Shown here in pieces: positions 42,801-52,197 of a DNA stretch of 64,000 nucleotides. Location of the stretch: assembly GCA_016787135.1 (NCBI GenBank), contig JAEUVK010000163.1, forward strand, positions 1 to 64,000, read 5' to 3'. Made by a program: the position numbers and the translations under genes. The notes below the pieces were generated by a model. That model saw only the letters and a list, made by a program, of their open reading frames with translations, did no database searches and was not told where the DNA came from. Each line of letters starts with the position of its first letter. Positions within the stretch are counted from its first letter, which is position 1. The stretch is from Chitinophagaceae bacterium. Lineage in GTDB: Bacteria > Bacteroidota > Bacteroidia > Chitinophagales > Chitinophagaceae.

Positions 42801-44391
42801 CAATAGGCGGATTAGTTACCTGGGCAAATAATTGTTTAAAATAACTGCTGAGATGCTGCGGCTGATCACTGAGAATTGCCAAAGGGGTATCTGTTCCCAT
42901 TGATCCAACCGGTTCTTTACCTTCCAATGCCATGGGAGCGATGATCGATTCAAGATCTTCAGTTGAATAACCAAATGCTTTCTGGTATTTGAAAACCTGG
43001 TCATGCTCCAGGTGAGTGAACATGATACGGGGCTCCGGCAGTTCTTCCAGCCTGATCTTGTATTTATTCAGCCATTCTCCATAAGGCTTCTGGGAGCAAA
43101 TTTGTTTTTTAAGCTCTTCATCACTGATGATCTTTCCCTGTTCCATATCTACTACGAACATCTTGCCGGGTTGTAATCTCCCTTTCTCTTTGATGGTAGA
43201 AGGATCAACCGGTAATACACCTGTTTCTGATGCCATGATCACACGGTCATCAGTTGTTACGCAATAGCGTGATGGACGTAAGCCATTCCTGTCAAGGGTA
43301 GCGCCGATTATTTTTCCATCTGTAAATGAAATGGAAGCCGGACCATCCCATGGCTCCATAAAGGATGAATGATATTCATAGAATGCCTTTTTAACCGGGT
43401 CCATATGTTCGTTGCCATCCCATGCTTCAGGTATCAGCATCATCATTACATGCGGCAATGAACGTCCGGTCAATGTCAGCAATTCGATCATATTGTCAAG
43501 ACAGGCAGAGTCGCTTTGGTTCTCCGTTACGATAGGCAGCAGCCTGTCCATTTCTTCTTTGGTAAAATAAGGGGACGTAAACCCTTTTTCACTGGTCTTA
43601 AGCCAGTTTAGGTTACCCTGCAGTGTATTGATCTCCCCGTTGTGTGCAATGAAGCGGAATGGCTGAGCCAATTTCCAGGAAGGGAATGTATTGGTAGCAA
43701 AACGGGAGTGGACGAGACCAAATGCACTGACCACCCTTTTATTGCTAAGATCAGGGAAATAACCCCGTACCTGCATGCTTGTTAACTGACCTTTGTATAC
43801 GATCACTTTGTAAGAAAGCGATGCAATGTAAAAACCAATGGTATCTTTTTTTACGGTCTGGTTGATCGTATGCGAAGCGTAATTACGGAGAACGAACAGC
43901 TTTCTTTCAAAATCATCCGGGTTGGAGATATGATCCGGACATGCAATGAAGACATGCTCCATCTCTGGTTCTACCGTTAATGCGGTATAACCAATACCAT
44001 CAGTATTCACAGGTACTTTCCTGTAGGCGAGCACTTCCAATCCCAGCGTTTCGGCTGTACGATTAAAAATGTCACGGCATTCTTCCCGTAGTCTTATTTC
44101 TTTCGGAAAAAAGATCACGCCAACGCCGTACTTACCAAATGAGGGCAGGTGAACGCCCAGCTTCAGGCATTCATCAAAGAAGAACTCATGCGGCATCTGG
44201 ATCATAATACCGGCGCCGTCGCCCGTATTATTCTCACAACCGCATGCACCGCGGTGTTCCATATTTTCCAATACGGTCAATGCATCGGAAATGATGGGGT
44301 GTGATTTGTGACCTTTGATATTAGCCACAAAGCCGATACCACAGGCATCATGCTCATACGAAGGGTGATACAAACCAGTGTTGCTCGCCAT
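39874..44391 (-). CDS. gltB: Glutamate synthase large subunit
   Basis: It makes two glutamates from glutamine and 2-oxoglutarate. The 1505-residue protein has a class II amidotransferase domain whose catalytic Cys17 (HDACGIGF) becomes N-terminal after removal of a 16-residue propeptide. A central domain, the FMN synthase barrel (KPGEGGQLPGHKV, SGHDGGTGASP), a 3Fe-4S site (CIMMRKCHLNTCPVG) and the C-terminal beta-helix complete it. It is paired with gltD. Confidence 0.97.
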   Translation of the reverse strand: MASNTGLYHPSYEHDACGIGFVANIKGHKSHPIISDALTVLENMEHRGACGCENNTGDGAGIMIQMPHEFFFDECLKLGVHLPSFGKYGVGVIFFPKEIRLREECRDIFNRTAETLGLEVLAYRKVPVNTDGIGYTALTVEPEMEHVFIACPDHISNPDDFERKLFVLRNYASHTINQTVKKDTIGFYIASLSYKVIVYKGQLTSMQVRGYFPDLSNKRVVSAFGLVHSRFATNTFPSWKLAQPFRFIAHNGEINTLQGNLNWLKTSEKGFTSPYFTKEEMDRLLPIVTENQSDSACLDNMIELLTLTGRSLPHVMMMLIPEAWDGNEHMDPVKKAFYEYHSSFMEPWDGPASISFTDGKIIGATLDRNGLRPSRYCVTTDDRVIMASETGVLPVDPSTIKEKGRLQPGKMFVVDMEQGKIISDEELKKQICSQKPYGEWLNKYKIRLEELPEPRIMFTHLEHDQVFKYQKAFGYSTEDLESIIAPMALEGKEPVGSMGTDTPLAILSDQPQHLSSYFKQLFAQVTNPPIDPIRERLVMSLASFVGNNGNLLVEDPLTCHSVALKHPILSNHELEKIRSIDTGIFQAKTLQCYFRADGKSGSLKAALDRICRYAVDAAEDGFEVLILQDRAIDSDHAPIPSLLATAAIHHHLIRKGMRGQVGIIVEAGDAWEVHHFACLIGFGATAINPYLALSSIRDLKETGKLQTDLNEEQLKKNYIKAINDGLLKVFSKMGISTLQSYQGAQIFEILGLNKEVVDKYFTGATSRIQGMGLDEIAKETLAKHFFSFSKKDIPVDRLPVGGVYQWKRKGEFHLFNPQTIHLLQDATRKNDYITFKKYSKLVNDQSEKACTLRSLLEFKSTRPSISIDEVESAENIYKRFATGAMSFGSISWEAHTTLAIAMNRIGAKSNTGEGGEDEKRYELLPNGDSMRSAIKQVASARFGVTSLYLTESDELQIKMAQGAKPGEGGQLPGHKVDEWIGRVRHATPGVGLISPPPHHDIYSIEDLAQLIFDLKNANRHARISVKLVSKAGVGTIAAGVTKAKADVVLISGHDGGTGASPVSSIKHAGLPWELGLAETHQTLVKNKLRSRVVVQADGQMKTGRDIAIAALLGAEEWGIATAALVVEGCIMMRKCHLNTCPVGVATQDPELRKRFSGNPDHVVNFFQFIVQELREIMADLGFRTVNEMIGQVDNLQLRENITHWKYSKLDLSPVLYKEPLSAFTGLYCAEEQDHGIATVLDWQLLEAAKPALEKQTPVAASFEIKNTDRTAGTILSNELTKKYKAAGLPDNTIHFKFIGTAGQSFGAFTNKGITMELEGDANDYFGKGLSGARLIIYPPKNALFVPEENSIIGNVAFYGATSGEAFIRGKAGERFCVRNSGANVVVEGVGDHGCEYMTGGRAIILGDTGRNFAAGMSGGIAYVYDVKAKFTENCNTEMVDLDECDLSDKNELFTMIQTHYERTGSTVAKFILDDFDNQLKNFVKVFPRDYKKALIQKKVSAEVKG

Positions 44392-44536
44392 ACTCAGTTA
44401 TGTTGTTTTATAAAATATATGTTATTGAACCGGCAGGGCCGGTGCTGTCCAGTCAGGCAAGCAATGCGTTCAATTTACTAAATCGTGGCGGCTTTCAGAG
44501 GTACTGAGATCAATAGATTTCCACACTTACCTGACA

Positions 44537-45793
44537 TCATACCAAATAACCAAACAGTGTGTCATTCTTGTTCAGTTCTGTATAGTTGATCTTATAATCC
44601 TGCATTTTTTTTATCAGCAATTCATAATCATCTTTCGATTGCAATTCTACTCCTACCAGGGCAGGGCCATTTTCTTTATTCGTCTTTTGCATGTATTCAA
44701 AACGGGTGATATCATCTGTAGGTCCGAGTACGTTATTGACAAATTCCTTTAATGCTCCCGGTCTTTGGGCAAAATTGATCAGGAAATAATGTTTCAACCC
44801 TTCGTACTGCAACGAACGTTCTTTTATTTCCTGCATCCTGTCTATATCATTGTTGCTGCCGCTGACAATGCAGACAACATTTTTGTCTTTTATATCATCA
44901 GCAAAATCATCCAGTGCTGCGATAGATAGTGCGCCTGCGGGCTCTACTACGATAGCATCCTCATTGTACAGCTTCAGGATGGTCGTACATATTTTCCCTT
45001 CCGGAACCAAACGCATGTCATCCAGCACATCTTTGCATATAGAGAACGTAAGATCGCCGACCCTTTTTACAGCAGCGCCATCTACAAAACGGTCAATACT
45101 TTCCAGTTGAACAGGATGACCTCTCTTTAATGCTTCGTACATCGAAGGGGCACCTTCGGGTTCAAGCCCGATGATCTTTGTTTTTGGAGAAAATATTTTA
45201 AAGTAGGAACCTACTCCTGCACTCAATCCGCCGCCGCCAACTGGTACAAAGACATAATCAACTCCCGGTTTGTCAGCAAGTATTTCAACAGCTACCGTTC
45301 CCTGCCCTTCAATGATACGGTGGTCATCAAATGGAGGGATAAAGGTCATGCCGTTTTCTTCCGTGAATTTTTTTGCTGCTACAGCACAGTCATCGAACGT
45401 ATCGCCGATCAATCTTATCTCAATATTGTTTTCACCAAACATCTTCGTCTGGTTCACCTTCTGGGAAGGAGTAATGATCGGCATGAACACAACACCCTTT
45501 ACACCAAGTTTTTTACAACTGTAAGCAAATCCCTGCGCATGATTGCCGGCGCTGGCACATACCACTCCTTTCTGCAATTGTTCTTTCGGCAGGCTGCTCA
45601 TCATATTGTAAGCGCCCCGCAGTTTATAAGAACGCACCACCTGCAGGTCTTCCCTTTTCAGGTAAACGTTACACTGATACTTGCGTGAAAGGTTCGCATT
45701 CAACTGAAGCGGTGTTCTGTTCACAATTCCATGCAAACGTTCTGCCGCTTCAGCAAAATGCAATGTATTGGTATGTGTCGCCACTTGTTCCAT
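44537..45793 (-). CDS. ilvA: Threonine ammonia-lyase (threonine dehydratase)
   Basis: It converts threonine to 2-oxobutanoate, the first step of isoleucine synthesis. The 418-residue PLP enzyme has SYKLRGAYNMM (PLP lysine), SAGNHAQG and VGGGGLSAG. One C-terminal ACT-like domain (about 330-418; LKHYFLINFAQRPGALKEF) should give isoleucine feedback. The gene lies 21 bases after ilvC and ends the ilv transcript before gltB. Confidence 0.95.
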   Translation of the reverse strand: MEQVATHTNTLHFAEAAERLHGIVNRTPLQLNANLSRKYQCNVYLKREDLQVVRSYKLRGAYNMMSSLPKEQLQKGVVCASAGNHAQGFAYSCKKLGVKGVVFMPIITPSQKVNQTKMFGENNIEIRLIGDTFDDCAVAAKKFTEENGMTFIPPFDDHRIIEGQGTVAVEILADKPGVDYVFVPVGGGGLSAGVGSYFKIFSPKTKIIGLEPEGAPSMYEALKRGHPVQLESIDRFVDGAAVKRVGDLTFSICKDVLDDMRLVPEGKICTTILKLYNEDAIVVEPAGALSIAALDDFADDIKDKNVVCIVSGSNNDIDRMQEIKERSLQYEGLKHYFLINFAQRPGALKEFVNNVLGPTDDITRFEYMQKTNKENGPALVGVELQSKDDYELLIKKMQDYKINYTELNKNDTLFGYLV

Positions 45794-45814
45794 TATACTA
45801 TTCTCTTTACTCTA

Positions 45815-46939
45815 TTATCCTACTGATTCACTTTTCAACGCCTGTTTTCTGAAAGCTTCTTTGGTAGAAGAAGTACTTTCGGCTGTGGGAGGTTTTTGAT
45901 TTTCCGGTCTGAGGCTTCTTACCGTTTTTCCGGCTTGCCAGAGTTCACTTTCACGCAGCTCTTTCAGTTCTGCTTCTAATTTTTCCCGGTAATCAGGTTG
46001 CGAGTTAGAGTCTATTGAACGTTGTGATTCTTTTCCGGTCGCTACGCTTTCATACAATTCATTGAACACTGGTTTAGTAGCATCGCGGAATTTCTTCCAC
46101 CAATCCAATGCACCACGCTGTGCAGTGGTAGAGCAGTTCGCATACATCCAGTCCATGCCATTTTCAGCCACTAATGGCATCAGTGATTGTGTCAACTCTT
46201 CTACTGTTTCATTGAAGGCTTCGCTTGGGGTATGACCTTTTGCACGCAACACCTCATATTGTGCAGCAAAGATCCCTTGTATAGCGCCCATCAGTGTTCC
46301 TCTTTCGCCGGTAAGATCAGAGTACACTTCTTTTTTGAAATCAGTCTCAAACAAATAACCGCTTCCTACAGCAATACCTAATGCGATAACTCTGTCAAAT
46401 GCTTTGCCAGTTGCATCCTGGTAGATGGCATAAGAACTGTTCAGGCCGCGTCCTTGCAGGAACATCCTTCTCAGCGATGTGCCGGAGCCTTTGGGGGCTA
46501 CCAGGAATACATCTACATCTTTCGGGGGAATAATACCGGTTTGTTCGTTGAAAGTGATCCCGAAACCATGTGAGAAGTACAGCGCTTTGCCGGGTGTCAG
46601 ATGTTTTTTAACGGTCGGCCATAAAGCGATCTGCGCAGCATCGCTCAGCAAATAACAGATGATCGTTCCTTTTTGCAAAGCTTCCTCAATTTCAAATAAC
46701 GTTTCACCAGGTACGAATCCATCACGGATAGCTTTATCCCAGGTCTTTGAATCCTTGCGTTGACCCACGATCACATTGATACCATTATCTTTCTGGTTCA
46801 ATGCCTGGCCGGGGCCCTGCACACCATAGCCGATCACAGCTACTGTTTCATTTTTCAATACCTGTTGTGCTTTGCTGAGTGGAAATTCTTCCCGTGTTAC
46901 CACATTTTCTTCCACTCCGCCGAAATTTAGCTTTGCCAT
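45815..46939 (-). CDS. ilvC: Ketol-acid reductoisomerase
   Basis: It converts acetolactate and acetohydroxybutyrate to the dihydroxy acids of valine and isoleucine synthesis. The protein of about 374 residues shows the NADPH site GYGVQGPGQALNQKDNG and a C-terminal helical domain with ETDFKKEVYSDLTGERGTL (acid metal ligands). The frame is open 24 codons further, overlapping the GAF gene, but homologues start at MAKLNFGG, so the ATG at 46939 was chosen. Confidence 0.95.
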   Translation of the reverse strand: MAKLNFGGVEENVVTREEFPLSKAQQVLKNETVAVIGYGVQGPGQALNQKDNGINVIVGQRKDSKTWDKAIRDGFVPGETLFEIEEALQKGTIICYLLSDAAQIALWPTVKKHLTPGKALYFSHGFGITFNEQTGIIPPKDVDVFLVAPKGSGTSLRRMFLQGRGLNSSYAIYQDATGKAFDRVIALGIAVGSGYLFETDFKKEVYSDLTGERGTLMGAIQGIFAAQYEVLRAKGHTPSEAFNETVEELTQSLMPLVAENGMDWMYANCSTTAQRGALDWWKKFRDATKPVFNELYESVATGKESQRSIDSNSQPDYREKLEAELKELRESELWQAGKTVRSLRPENQKPPTAESTSSTKEAFRKQALKSESVG

Positions 46940-46970
46940 TGTTATTTGTTTTTGGTTGATTATTGTTTGT

Positions 46971-47423
46971 TTAGTTATTTGTTCTCCATAATGACCGTAT
47001 CGCTGCTGCACATTCTTCTAAAAAGGCAGCATCCTCTTTACTGAAAGCATTCTTCGTTTCACTTTCTGCATCAATAGTTCCAGTGATCGTTCCGTTATTT
47101 TCACTAAATACAGGCACAATGATCTCTGATTCGGTATTGGTGAATGTCAGCAGGTAATCCTCATCTGATTTGGCGTCGTTCACTATCACTGTTTTCTTTT
47201 GAATAACAGCTTTACCATTTAATCCTTTGTCTTTTGGAAACGAAGTAAAGACCGGTTCTGTTCTTCCTGCACAGGAAATAATGGATATCTCCGATTCTTT
47301 TACGTCATAAAGACCCACCCATGAGTAGTTACCTGCCAAACGGATCTTATCAGCGATCAGTTTAGCTTTTTCTTTCCTTGGACGGTCGCTTTGTAATATG
47401 TCAGCAAAAGATATTTTCTCCAT
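46971..47423 (-). CDS. GAF-domain protein inside the ilv operon
   Basis: The 150-residue single GAF domain resembles free methionine-(R)-sulfoxide reductase (NYSWVGLYD, then FTSFPKDKGLNGKA, SEIIVPVF, TGTIDAESE). The family's catalytic cysteines are absent: the usual VCG reads LNG, and the Cys before SEI is missing. It is therefore not expected to be that reductase. It lies between ilvN (18 bases) and ilvC, so it may bind a metabolite of the pathway. Function unknown. Confidence 0.7.
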   Translation of the reverse strand: MEKISFADILQSDRPRKEKAKLIADKIRLAGNYSWVGLYDVKESEISIISCAGRTEPVFTSFPKDKGLNGKAVIQKKTVIVNDAKSDEDYLLTFTNTESEIIVPVFSENNGTITGTIDAESETKNAFSKEDAAFLEECAAAIRSLWRTNN

Positions 47424-47441
47424 AACAGGTTATTCTTTCAG

Positions 47442-48032
47442 TTACATGCTGAAAACCTTCTCGTTTTCATTCAGGAACTCATTTTCTATGGCACCTTCCC
47501 CCGGTTCGCGGTACTCAAACTCTTTTAATTTTTCATGGAAGCCGTCACTATCTTTAATGATCGCTACCCTTGCACTGCGGACAAACTCGATCAGGCCATA
47601 AGGTTCCAGCACTTTGATCAGATTATCTGTCTCTTCTCTGTGGCCGGCTACTTCAAATACAGTATAATCTTTTCGGATCACTACGGCTTTGGCGCCATGC
47701 TCACGCAACAGTCTTTCTACTTTTACTTCTTCAGCAATGATATCCGTCGGGACCTTATATAATGCCAGTTCCTGCCATACGATCTCTTCCTGTGTGTTAT
47801 AATATGCTTTCAACACCTCTACCTGTTTTTCGATCTGGCGGCAAAGCTTTCTTACCACGTCTTCTGTTTCATTGATCACAATAGTGAATCTGTGAACACT
47901 ATCCACTTCGGAGGGAGAAGTGTTCAGGCTTTCGATATTGATCTTTCGCCTGGAGAAAATGATCGCAATACGGTTCAGCAGACCAATCTGGTTCTCGGTG
48001 TAAACGGTGATAGTATATTCCTGTTTGAGCAT
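47442..48032 (-). CDS. ilvN: Acetolactate synthase small (regulatory) subunit
   Basis: It binds the end product (usually valine) and controls the catalytic subunit IlvB. The 196-residue protein has an N-terminal ACT domain (YTITVYTENQIGLLNRIAI, residues 5-80) and a C-terminal regulatory domain. It follows ilvB by 19 bases. Confidence 0.93.
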   Translation of the reverse strand: MLKQEYTITVYTENQIGLLNRIAIIFSRRKINIESLNTSPSEVDSVHRFTIVINETEDVVRKLCRQIEKQVEVLKAYYNTQEEIVWQELALYKVPTDIIAEEVKVERLLREHGAKAVVIRKDYTVFEVAGHREETDNLIKVLEPYGLIEFVRSARVAIIKDSDGFHEKLKEFEYREPGEGAIENEFLNENEKVFSM

Positions 48033-48051
48033 GATTTTTACTTTTTAATTA

Positions 48052-49812
48052 TCAAACCTCTTCTTTACATAAAACGATCTCTGCTACGCCTCGCCCCTGT
48101 GGTACCATCGGGAATACGTTATTTTCTTTTCCTACCATTACTTCCAGCAGAAAACTTCTTTTTGATCCCAGCAGTTCTTTTAAAGCGCCTTTAAGGTCTT
48201 TTCTTTCAGAAATGCTTTTGCCAGGAATGCCAAATCCCTTTGCCACCTGTACAAAGTCGGGGCTTTGGATATCAACAAATGAATATCTCTTTTCATGGAA
48301 CAGCTGCTGCCATTGACGTACCATTCCAAGGAAATTATTATTGAGAATAATGATTTTTACATCCGGCTTGAACTGCATGATGGTACCCAGTTCCTGCAAT
48401 GTCATCTGGAACCCGCCGTCACCAATGATAGCTATCGTTGTCCTTGAGGGATCGCCGTAAGAAGCCCCGATAGCTGCAGGCAAAGCATATCCCATTGTTC
48501 CCAGTCCGCCACTGGTAATATTGCTTTTCGACTGGTTGAATTTGGCATACCGGCATGCTACCATCTGGTGCTGGCCCACATCTGTTACGATGATCGCATC
48601 GCCCTTGGTTAATTCGTTTAATTCTTTGATCACTTCGCCCATTGTCAATACATCTCCGGCTGGGTTGAGTTCATCTTTTATTACTTTATCTTCTTCTTTT
48701 TGCTGGTGATCTTTGAAACGCTGCAGCCACTGTGGATAGACTTTCTGTTCGATCAGTTCTGTAAGCATAGGTAATGTCTCCTTACAATCACCCCAGACAG
48801 GAACTGTTGATTTTACATTCTTGTCTATTTCTGCAGGATCAATGTCAAGATGCACCACTTTTGCCTGCTTGGCATATTTATCCAATCTTCCTGTTACACG
48901 GTCATCAAAGCGCATACCGACAGCGATCAGTACATCGCATTCATTCGTGAGCACATTCGGTCCATAGTTGCCATGCATACCTAACATACCCATCGCTAAT
49001 GGGTGATCAGTAGGAATAGCGCTCATTCCCATGATGGTCCATGCTGCAGGAGTGCCGGCTTTTTCTATGAATTGTTTAAATTCTTTTTCTGCTTTGCCCA
49101 GTATAACTCCCTGGCCAAAGATCACAAATGGCCTTTCCGCAGCATTGATGAGCCTGGCTGCTTCTTCCACATATTCTTTTCTTACAATGGGCTTCGGGCG
49201 ATAGCTCCTGATATGTTCACATTTTTCGTAGCCTGTATAATCAAACTTCTGTAGCTGTGCATTCTTTGTGATATCAATTACCACTGGTCCGGGTCTTCCG
49301 CTGCCTGCGATATAAAAGGCTTTGGCCAACACCGAAGGTATTTCCGTGGCATCGGTTACCTGGTAGTTCCATTTGGTGACCGGTGTAGTGATGTTGATCA
49401 CATCTGTTTCCTGGAAGGCATCTGTCCCTAACAAATGAGCAAACACCTGGCCGGTGATACATACAACCGGGGTAGAGTCTATCATTGCATCAGCCAGGCC
49501 GGTTACAAGATTGGTAGCGCCAGGGCCGCTGGTGGCAAATACAACACCGACTTTACCGGAGGCCCTTGCATAACCCTGTGCTGCATGGATAGCGCCTTGC
49601 TCATGACGGACAAGGATATGCTGGAGTCTATCATTGTAATCATACAGTGCATCATAGATAGGCATGATGGCTCCACCCGGATACCCGAAGATCGTTTCCA
49701 CGCCCTCTGCCAAAAAAGCCTCAAGCACGGCGACCGAACCTGAAACAGAAGTTACTGTCTTTGTATCTGTTTTCGTTTGCTTTTTTGTCATTGCAAGAGT
49801 TTCCATGATCAT
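48052..49812 (-). CDS. ilvB: Acetolactate synthase large subunit
   Basis: It joins pyruvate to pyruvate or 2-oxobutanoate using thiamine diphosphate, FAD and Mg2+. The 586-residue enzyme shows FGYPGGAIMPIYD, the active-site RHEQGAIHAAQGYARASG and the ThDP motif GDGGFQMTLQEL with NNNFLGMVRQWQ. Three possible starts exist (49812, 49806, 49791); the first follows the DinB-like stop codon by one base. Confidence 0.96.
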   Translation of the reverse strand: MIMETLAMTKKQTKTDTKTVTSVSGSVAVLEAFLAEGVETIFGYPGGAIMPIYDALYDYNDRLQHILVRHEQGAIHAAQGYARASGKVGVVFATSGPGATNLVTGLADAMIDSTPVVCITGQVFAHLLGTDAFQETDVINITTPVTKWNYQVTDATEIPSVLAKAFYIAGSGRPGPVVIDITKNAQLQKFDYTGYEKCEHIRSYRPKPIVRKEYVEEAARLINAAERPFVIFGQGVILGKAEKEFKQFIEKAGTPAAWTIMGMSAIPTDHPLAMGMLGMHGNYGPNVLTNECDVLIAVGMRFDDRVTGRLDKYAKQAKVVHLDIDPAEIDKNVKSTVPVWGDCKETLPMLTELIEQKVYPQWLQRFKDHQQKEEDKVIKDELNPAGDVLTMGEVIKELNELTKGDAIIVTDVGQHQMVACRYAKFNQSKSNITSGGLGTMGYALPAAIGASYGDPSRTTIAIIGDGGFQMTLQELGTIMQFKPDVKIIILNNNFLGMVRQWQQLFHEKRYSFVDIQSPDFVQVAKGFGIPGKSISERKDLKGALKELLGSKRSFLLEVMVGKENNVFPMVPQGRGVAEIVLCKEEV

Positions 49813-49813
49813 T

Positions 49814-50302
49814 TTATTTTCTGTAAAAACTTAATAAATCTGTCGAGCCTATATTCGTAAATCCTGTTTGCCTGATCATCGTCACCAACTGACCACGATG
49901 GTAAGTCGAGTGATTGAACGTGTGGGCAAACATGACAAAGAACGGCGTTGTCATGTCTATACCATTCAGTCTTTTATAGGTCAATGATGTTTGCAACCGG
50001 CTTTCGTCAAAACCTGCTACATAGTCCTTTAGTTTCTGTGATGTTTTCTTCCACAATTCAATATGTTCTTCTTTTGAACCTTTGTAAGAAAACTGGATCC
50101 ATTCCACAGGCTTTTCTTCAAATCGTTCCAGCCAAGCTTTTTCCGCACTGATAATATGCAGTACCGTTTCCCGGACGGTGTTAAAGCTGCTGATAATTTC
50201 TTTGTTCCATTGCTCTTCATCTAACTGTTCCAGCCAGCTGCATACTATGTTGTTTGCCCAGACATTGAAATCAGCCAGTAGTGTAAAATATTCTTTCGTC
50301 AT
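49814..50302 (-). CDS. DinB-like metal-binding four-helix protein
   Basis: The 162-residue protein is a DinB/YfiT-type four-helix bundle. The probable metal-binding histidines are His49 (VLHIISAEKAWL), His131 and His135 (NHSTYHRGQ). Members are often thiol-dependent transferases or of unknown role. Its place between ilvD (11 bases) and ilvB (1 base) implies cotranscription with branched-chain synthesis, but no enzymatic role there is known to me. Confidence 0.82.
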   Translation of the reverse strand: MTKEYFTLLADFNVWANNIVCSWLEQLDEEQWNKEIISSFNTVRETVLHIISAEKAWLERFEEKPVEWIQFSYKGSKEEHIELWKKTSQKLKDYVAGFDESRLQTSLTYKRLNGIDMTTPFFVMFAHTFNHSTYHRGQLVTMIRQTGFTNIGSTDLLSFYRK

Positions 50303-50313
50303 GATCGTACTTT

Positions 50314-51996
50314 TCAGGCCTCATCTGTTACGCAGCCTTCGTCTGCCGGTTTTACACTTTGTGCATATTTATATAAAATACCTTTTGTCGCTTTTAGCTC
50401 TGGTTGCTTCCATTTCTTTCTTCTCTTTTCAATTTCCTTGTCGCTTACTTTTAATGAGAGTTTATTCTTCTTCGCATCAATTTTAATGATGTCATCATCT
50501 TTGACCAATGCGAGCAGCCCGCCTTCATGGGCTTCGGGAGTGATATGGCCTACGACAAATCCGTGAGTACCGCCACTGAACCTTCCATCGGTGATCAGGG
50601 CCACTGATTTACCTAGTCCTGCACCAATGATAGCGGATGTAGGTTTCAGCATCTCCGGCATACCAGGAGCGCCTTTGGGCCCAACATAACGGATCACCAC
50701 TACATCGCCTGGTTTTATTTTCCCGGAGTTAATGCCATTGATCAGTTCAAACTCACCATCAAATACCCGGGCGGGTCCTTCAAATTTTTCACCTTCTTTA
50801 CCGCTTATCTTGGCGACACTCCCTTTTTCAGCCAGGTTACCATACAGAATTTGCAGGTGCCCCGTTTTTTTTATGGGTTGCTCAAGCGGGTAAATAATTT
50901 TCTGTGTGTTAAAATCCAGACCCGGAACACCTGCTAAATTTTCTGCTACCGTTTTACCGGTCACTGTCAAACAATCGCCATGGAGCAAACCATTTTGCAA
51001 TAGATATTTCATCACTGCCGGTACACCACCATGCTCATGCAGGTCCTGCATGAGATATTTTCCAGAGGGTTTGAAATCGGCTAACACGGGTACTATATCA
51101 CTGATCTTTTGAAAATCATCTTGTGTTAATTTGATATTTACACTTTTTGCCATTGCAATCAGGTGCAATACTGCGTTAGTGCTTCCGCCCAATACCATAA
51201 TGACGGTGATAGCATTTTCAAACGCTTTCTTTGTCATGATATCAGAGGGCTTAATATCTTTTTCCAGCAATAAACGAATGGCCTGGCCTGCTGCCGCACA
51301 TTCTTTTTGCTTGTCTTCACTCAGGGCAGGATTGGAGGAAGAATAGGGGAGGCTCATACCTAATGCTTCGATGGCGGAAGCCATTGTATTGGCTGTGTAC
51401 ATGCCGCCACATGCACCCGCACCGGGACACGAATGTTGTACAATGCCTTTGAAATCTGCTTCGCTTAGTTGTCCGGCTATTTTTTGGCCCAATGCTTCAA
51501 ATGCACTCACAATATTCAGGTCTTGTCCTTTATAATGCCCGGGAGCTATTGTACCACCATATACCATGATCGCAGGACGGTTCAGTCTTCCCATGGCTAT
51601 CAATGACCCGGGCATATTCTTATCGCAACCGGGAACAGCTATCAATCCATCGTAATATTGAGCACCGCAAACGGCTTCTATCGAATCAGCAATGATATCA
51701 CGGCTTACGAGTGAATAACGCATACCGTCAGTGCCATTACTCATACCATCGCTTACGCCGATCGTATTAAATATTAAACCCACCATGTCATTGTCCCACA
51801 CACCTTGTTTGACCGTTTTGGCCAGGTCATTCAAATGCATATTGCATGTGTTGCCATCATAGCCCATGCTTACGATCCCTACCTGTGGTTTCTTCAGGTC
51901 TTCGTCTGTCAGCCCTATTCCGTAAAACATAGCCTGCGCTGCTGGCTGTGTCGGGTCCTGCGTGATCGTCTTTGAGTATTTATTGAGTTCTGCCAT
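50314..51996 (-). CDS. ilvD: Dihydroxy-acid dehydratase
   Basis: It dehydrates the dihydroxy acids to 2-oxo acids in valine and isoleucine synthesis, using an Fe-S cluster. The 560-residue protein shows the family motifs [10 protein letters not shown] (cluster Cys), [16 protein letters not shown] and [17 protein letters not shown]. It is the first structural gene after the attenuator at 52026-52059, so its output, and that of the genes behind it, should respond to isoleucine and valine supply. Confidence 0.96.
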   Translation of the reverse strand: MAELNKYSKTITQDPTQPAAQAMFYGIGLTDEDLKKPQVGIVSMGYDGNTCNMHLNDLAKTVKQGVWDNDMVGLIFNTIGVSDGMSNGTDGMRYSLVSRDIIADSIEAVCGAQYYDGLIAVPGCDKNMPGSLIAMGRLNRPAIMVYGGTIAPGHYKGQDLNIVSAFEALGQKIAGQLSEADFKGIVQHSCPGAGACGGMYTANTMASAIEALGMSLPYSSSNPALSEDKQKECAAAGQAIRLLLEKDIKPSDIMTKKAFENAITVIMVLGGSTNAVLHLIAMAKSVNIKLTQDDFQKISDIVPVLADFKPSGKYLMQDLHEHGGVPAVMKYLLQNGLLHGDCLTVTGKTVAENLAGVPGLDFNTQKIIYPLEQPIKKTGHLQILYGNLAEKGSVAKISGKEGEKFEGPARVFDGEFELINGINSGKIKPGDVVVIRYVGPKGAPGMPEMLKPTSAIIGAGLGKSVALITDGRFSGGTHGFVVGHITPEAHEGGLLALVKDDDIIKIDAKKNKLSLKVSDKEIEKRRKKWKQPELKATKGILYKYAQSVKPADEGCVTDEA

Positions 51997-52025
51997 TTCT
52001 GATTAATAGTTTATCGGGTACTGAT

Positions 52026-52059
52026 AAAAAAAGACCCGCCTATTGGGAGGCGGGTCTTT
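52026..52059 (-). terminator. Attenuator terminator before ilvD
   Basis: On the - strand AAAGACCCGCCT (52059-52048) pairs perfectly over 12 bp with AGGCGGGTCTTT (52041-52030) around CCCAAT, and seven T run to 52026. CCGCCTCCC (52053-52045), spanning its left arm and loop, is also able to pair with GGGAGGTGG at 52099-52091 near the end of the leader peptide gene. That gives a 9-bp antiterminator with one G-U pair. Confidence 0.9.
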
Positions 52060-52083
52060 GTATTTCGTTTAGTTATTGTAAAA

Positions 52084-52182
52084 CTAGGCACCACCTCCCG
52101 TTGAAGCAGATATAATAATGACCACCACAATAATCATTCTGGCTACAAGAGAGATCACATTATATTTTTTGCCCTTCAACAT
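52084..52182 (-). CDS. ilvD leader peptide (32 aa) for ribosome-mediated attenuation
   Basis: This frame begins with ATG at 52182 and ends with TAG. Codons 17-24 are eight consecutive Ile/Val codons (ATT ATT GTG GTG GTC ATT ATT ATA), and further Val, Ile and Leu codons occur at 9-13. The last codons (T-G-G-G-A) are themselves the antiterminator strand GGGAGGTGG. A ribosome stalled on the Ile/Val codons would leave it free; one that reaches the stop codon would cover it and let the terminator form. It lies 24 bases before the attenuator stem. Confidence 0.9.
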   Translation of the reverse strand: MLKGKKYNVISLVARMIIVVVIIISASTGGGA

Positions 52183-52197
52183 AGAGTGTATGCACTG

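Noticed and set aside
44440-44470. Hairpin ACCGGC-CCT-GCCGGT between ilvA and gltB as a terminator
   Set aside because: The stem is only six bp with a three-base loop and has no T run behind it on the transcribed strand.
46940-47011. 24-codon N-terminal extension of ilvC
   Set aside because: It overlaps the GAF gene and is not part of the family; the ATG at 46939 fits homologues.
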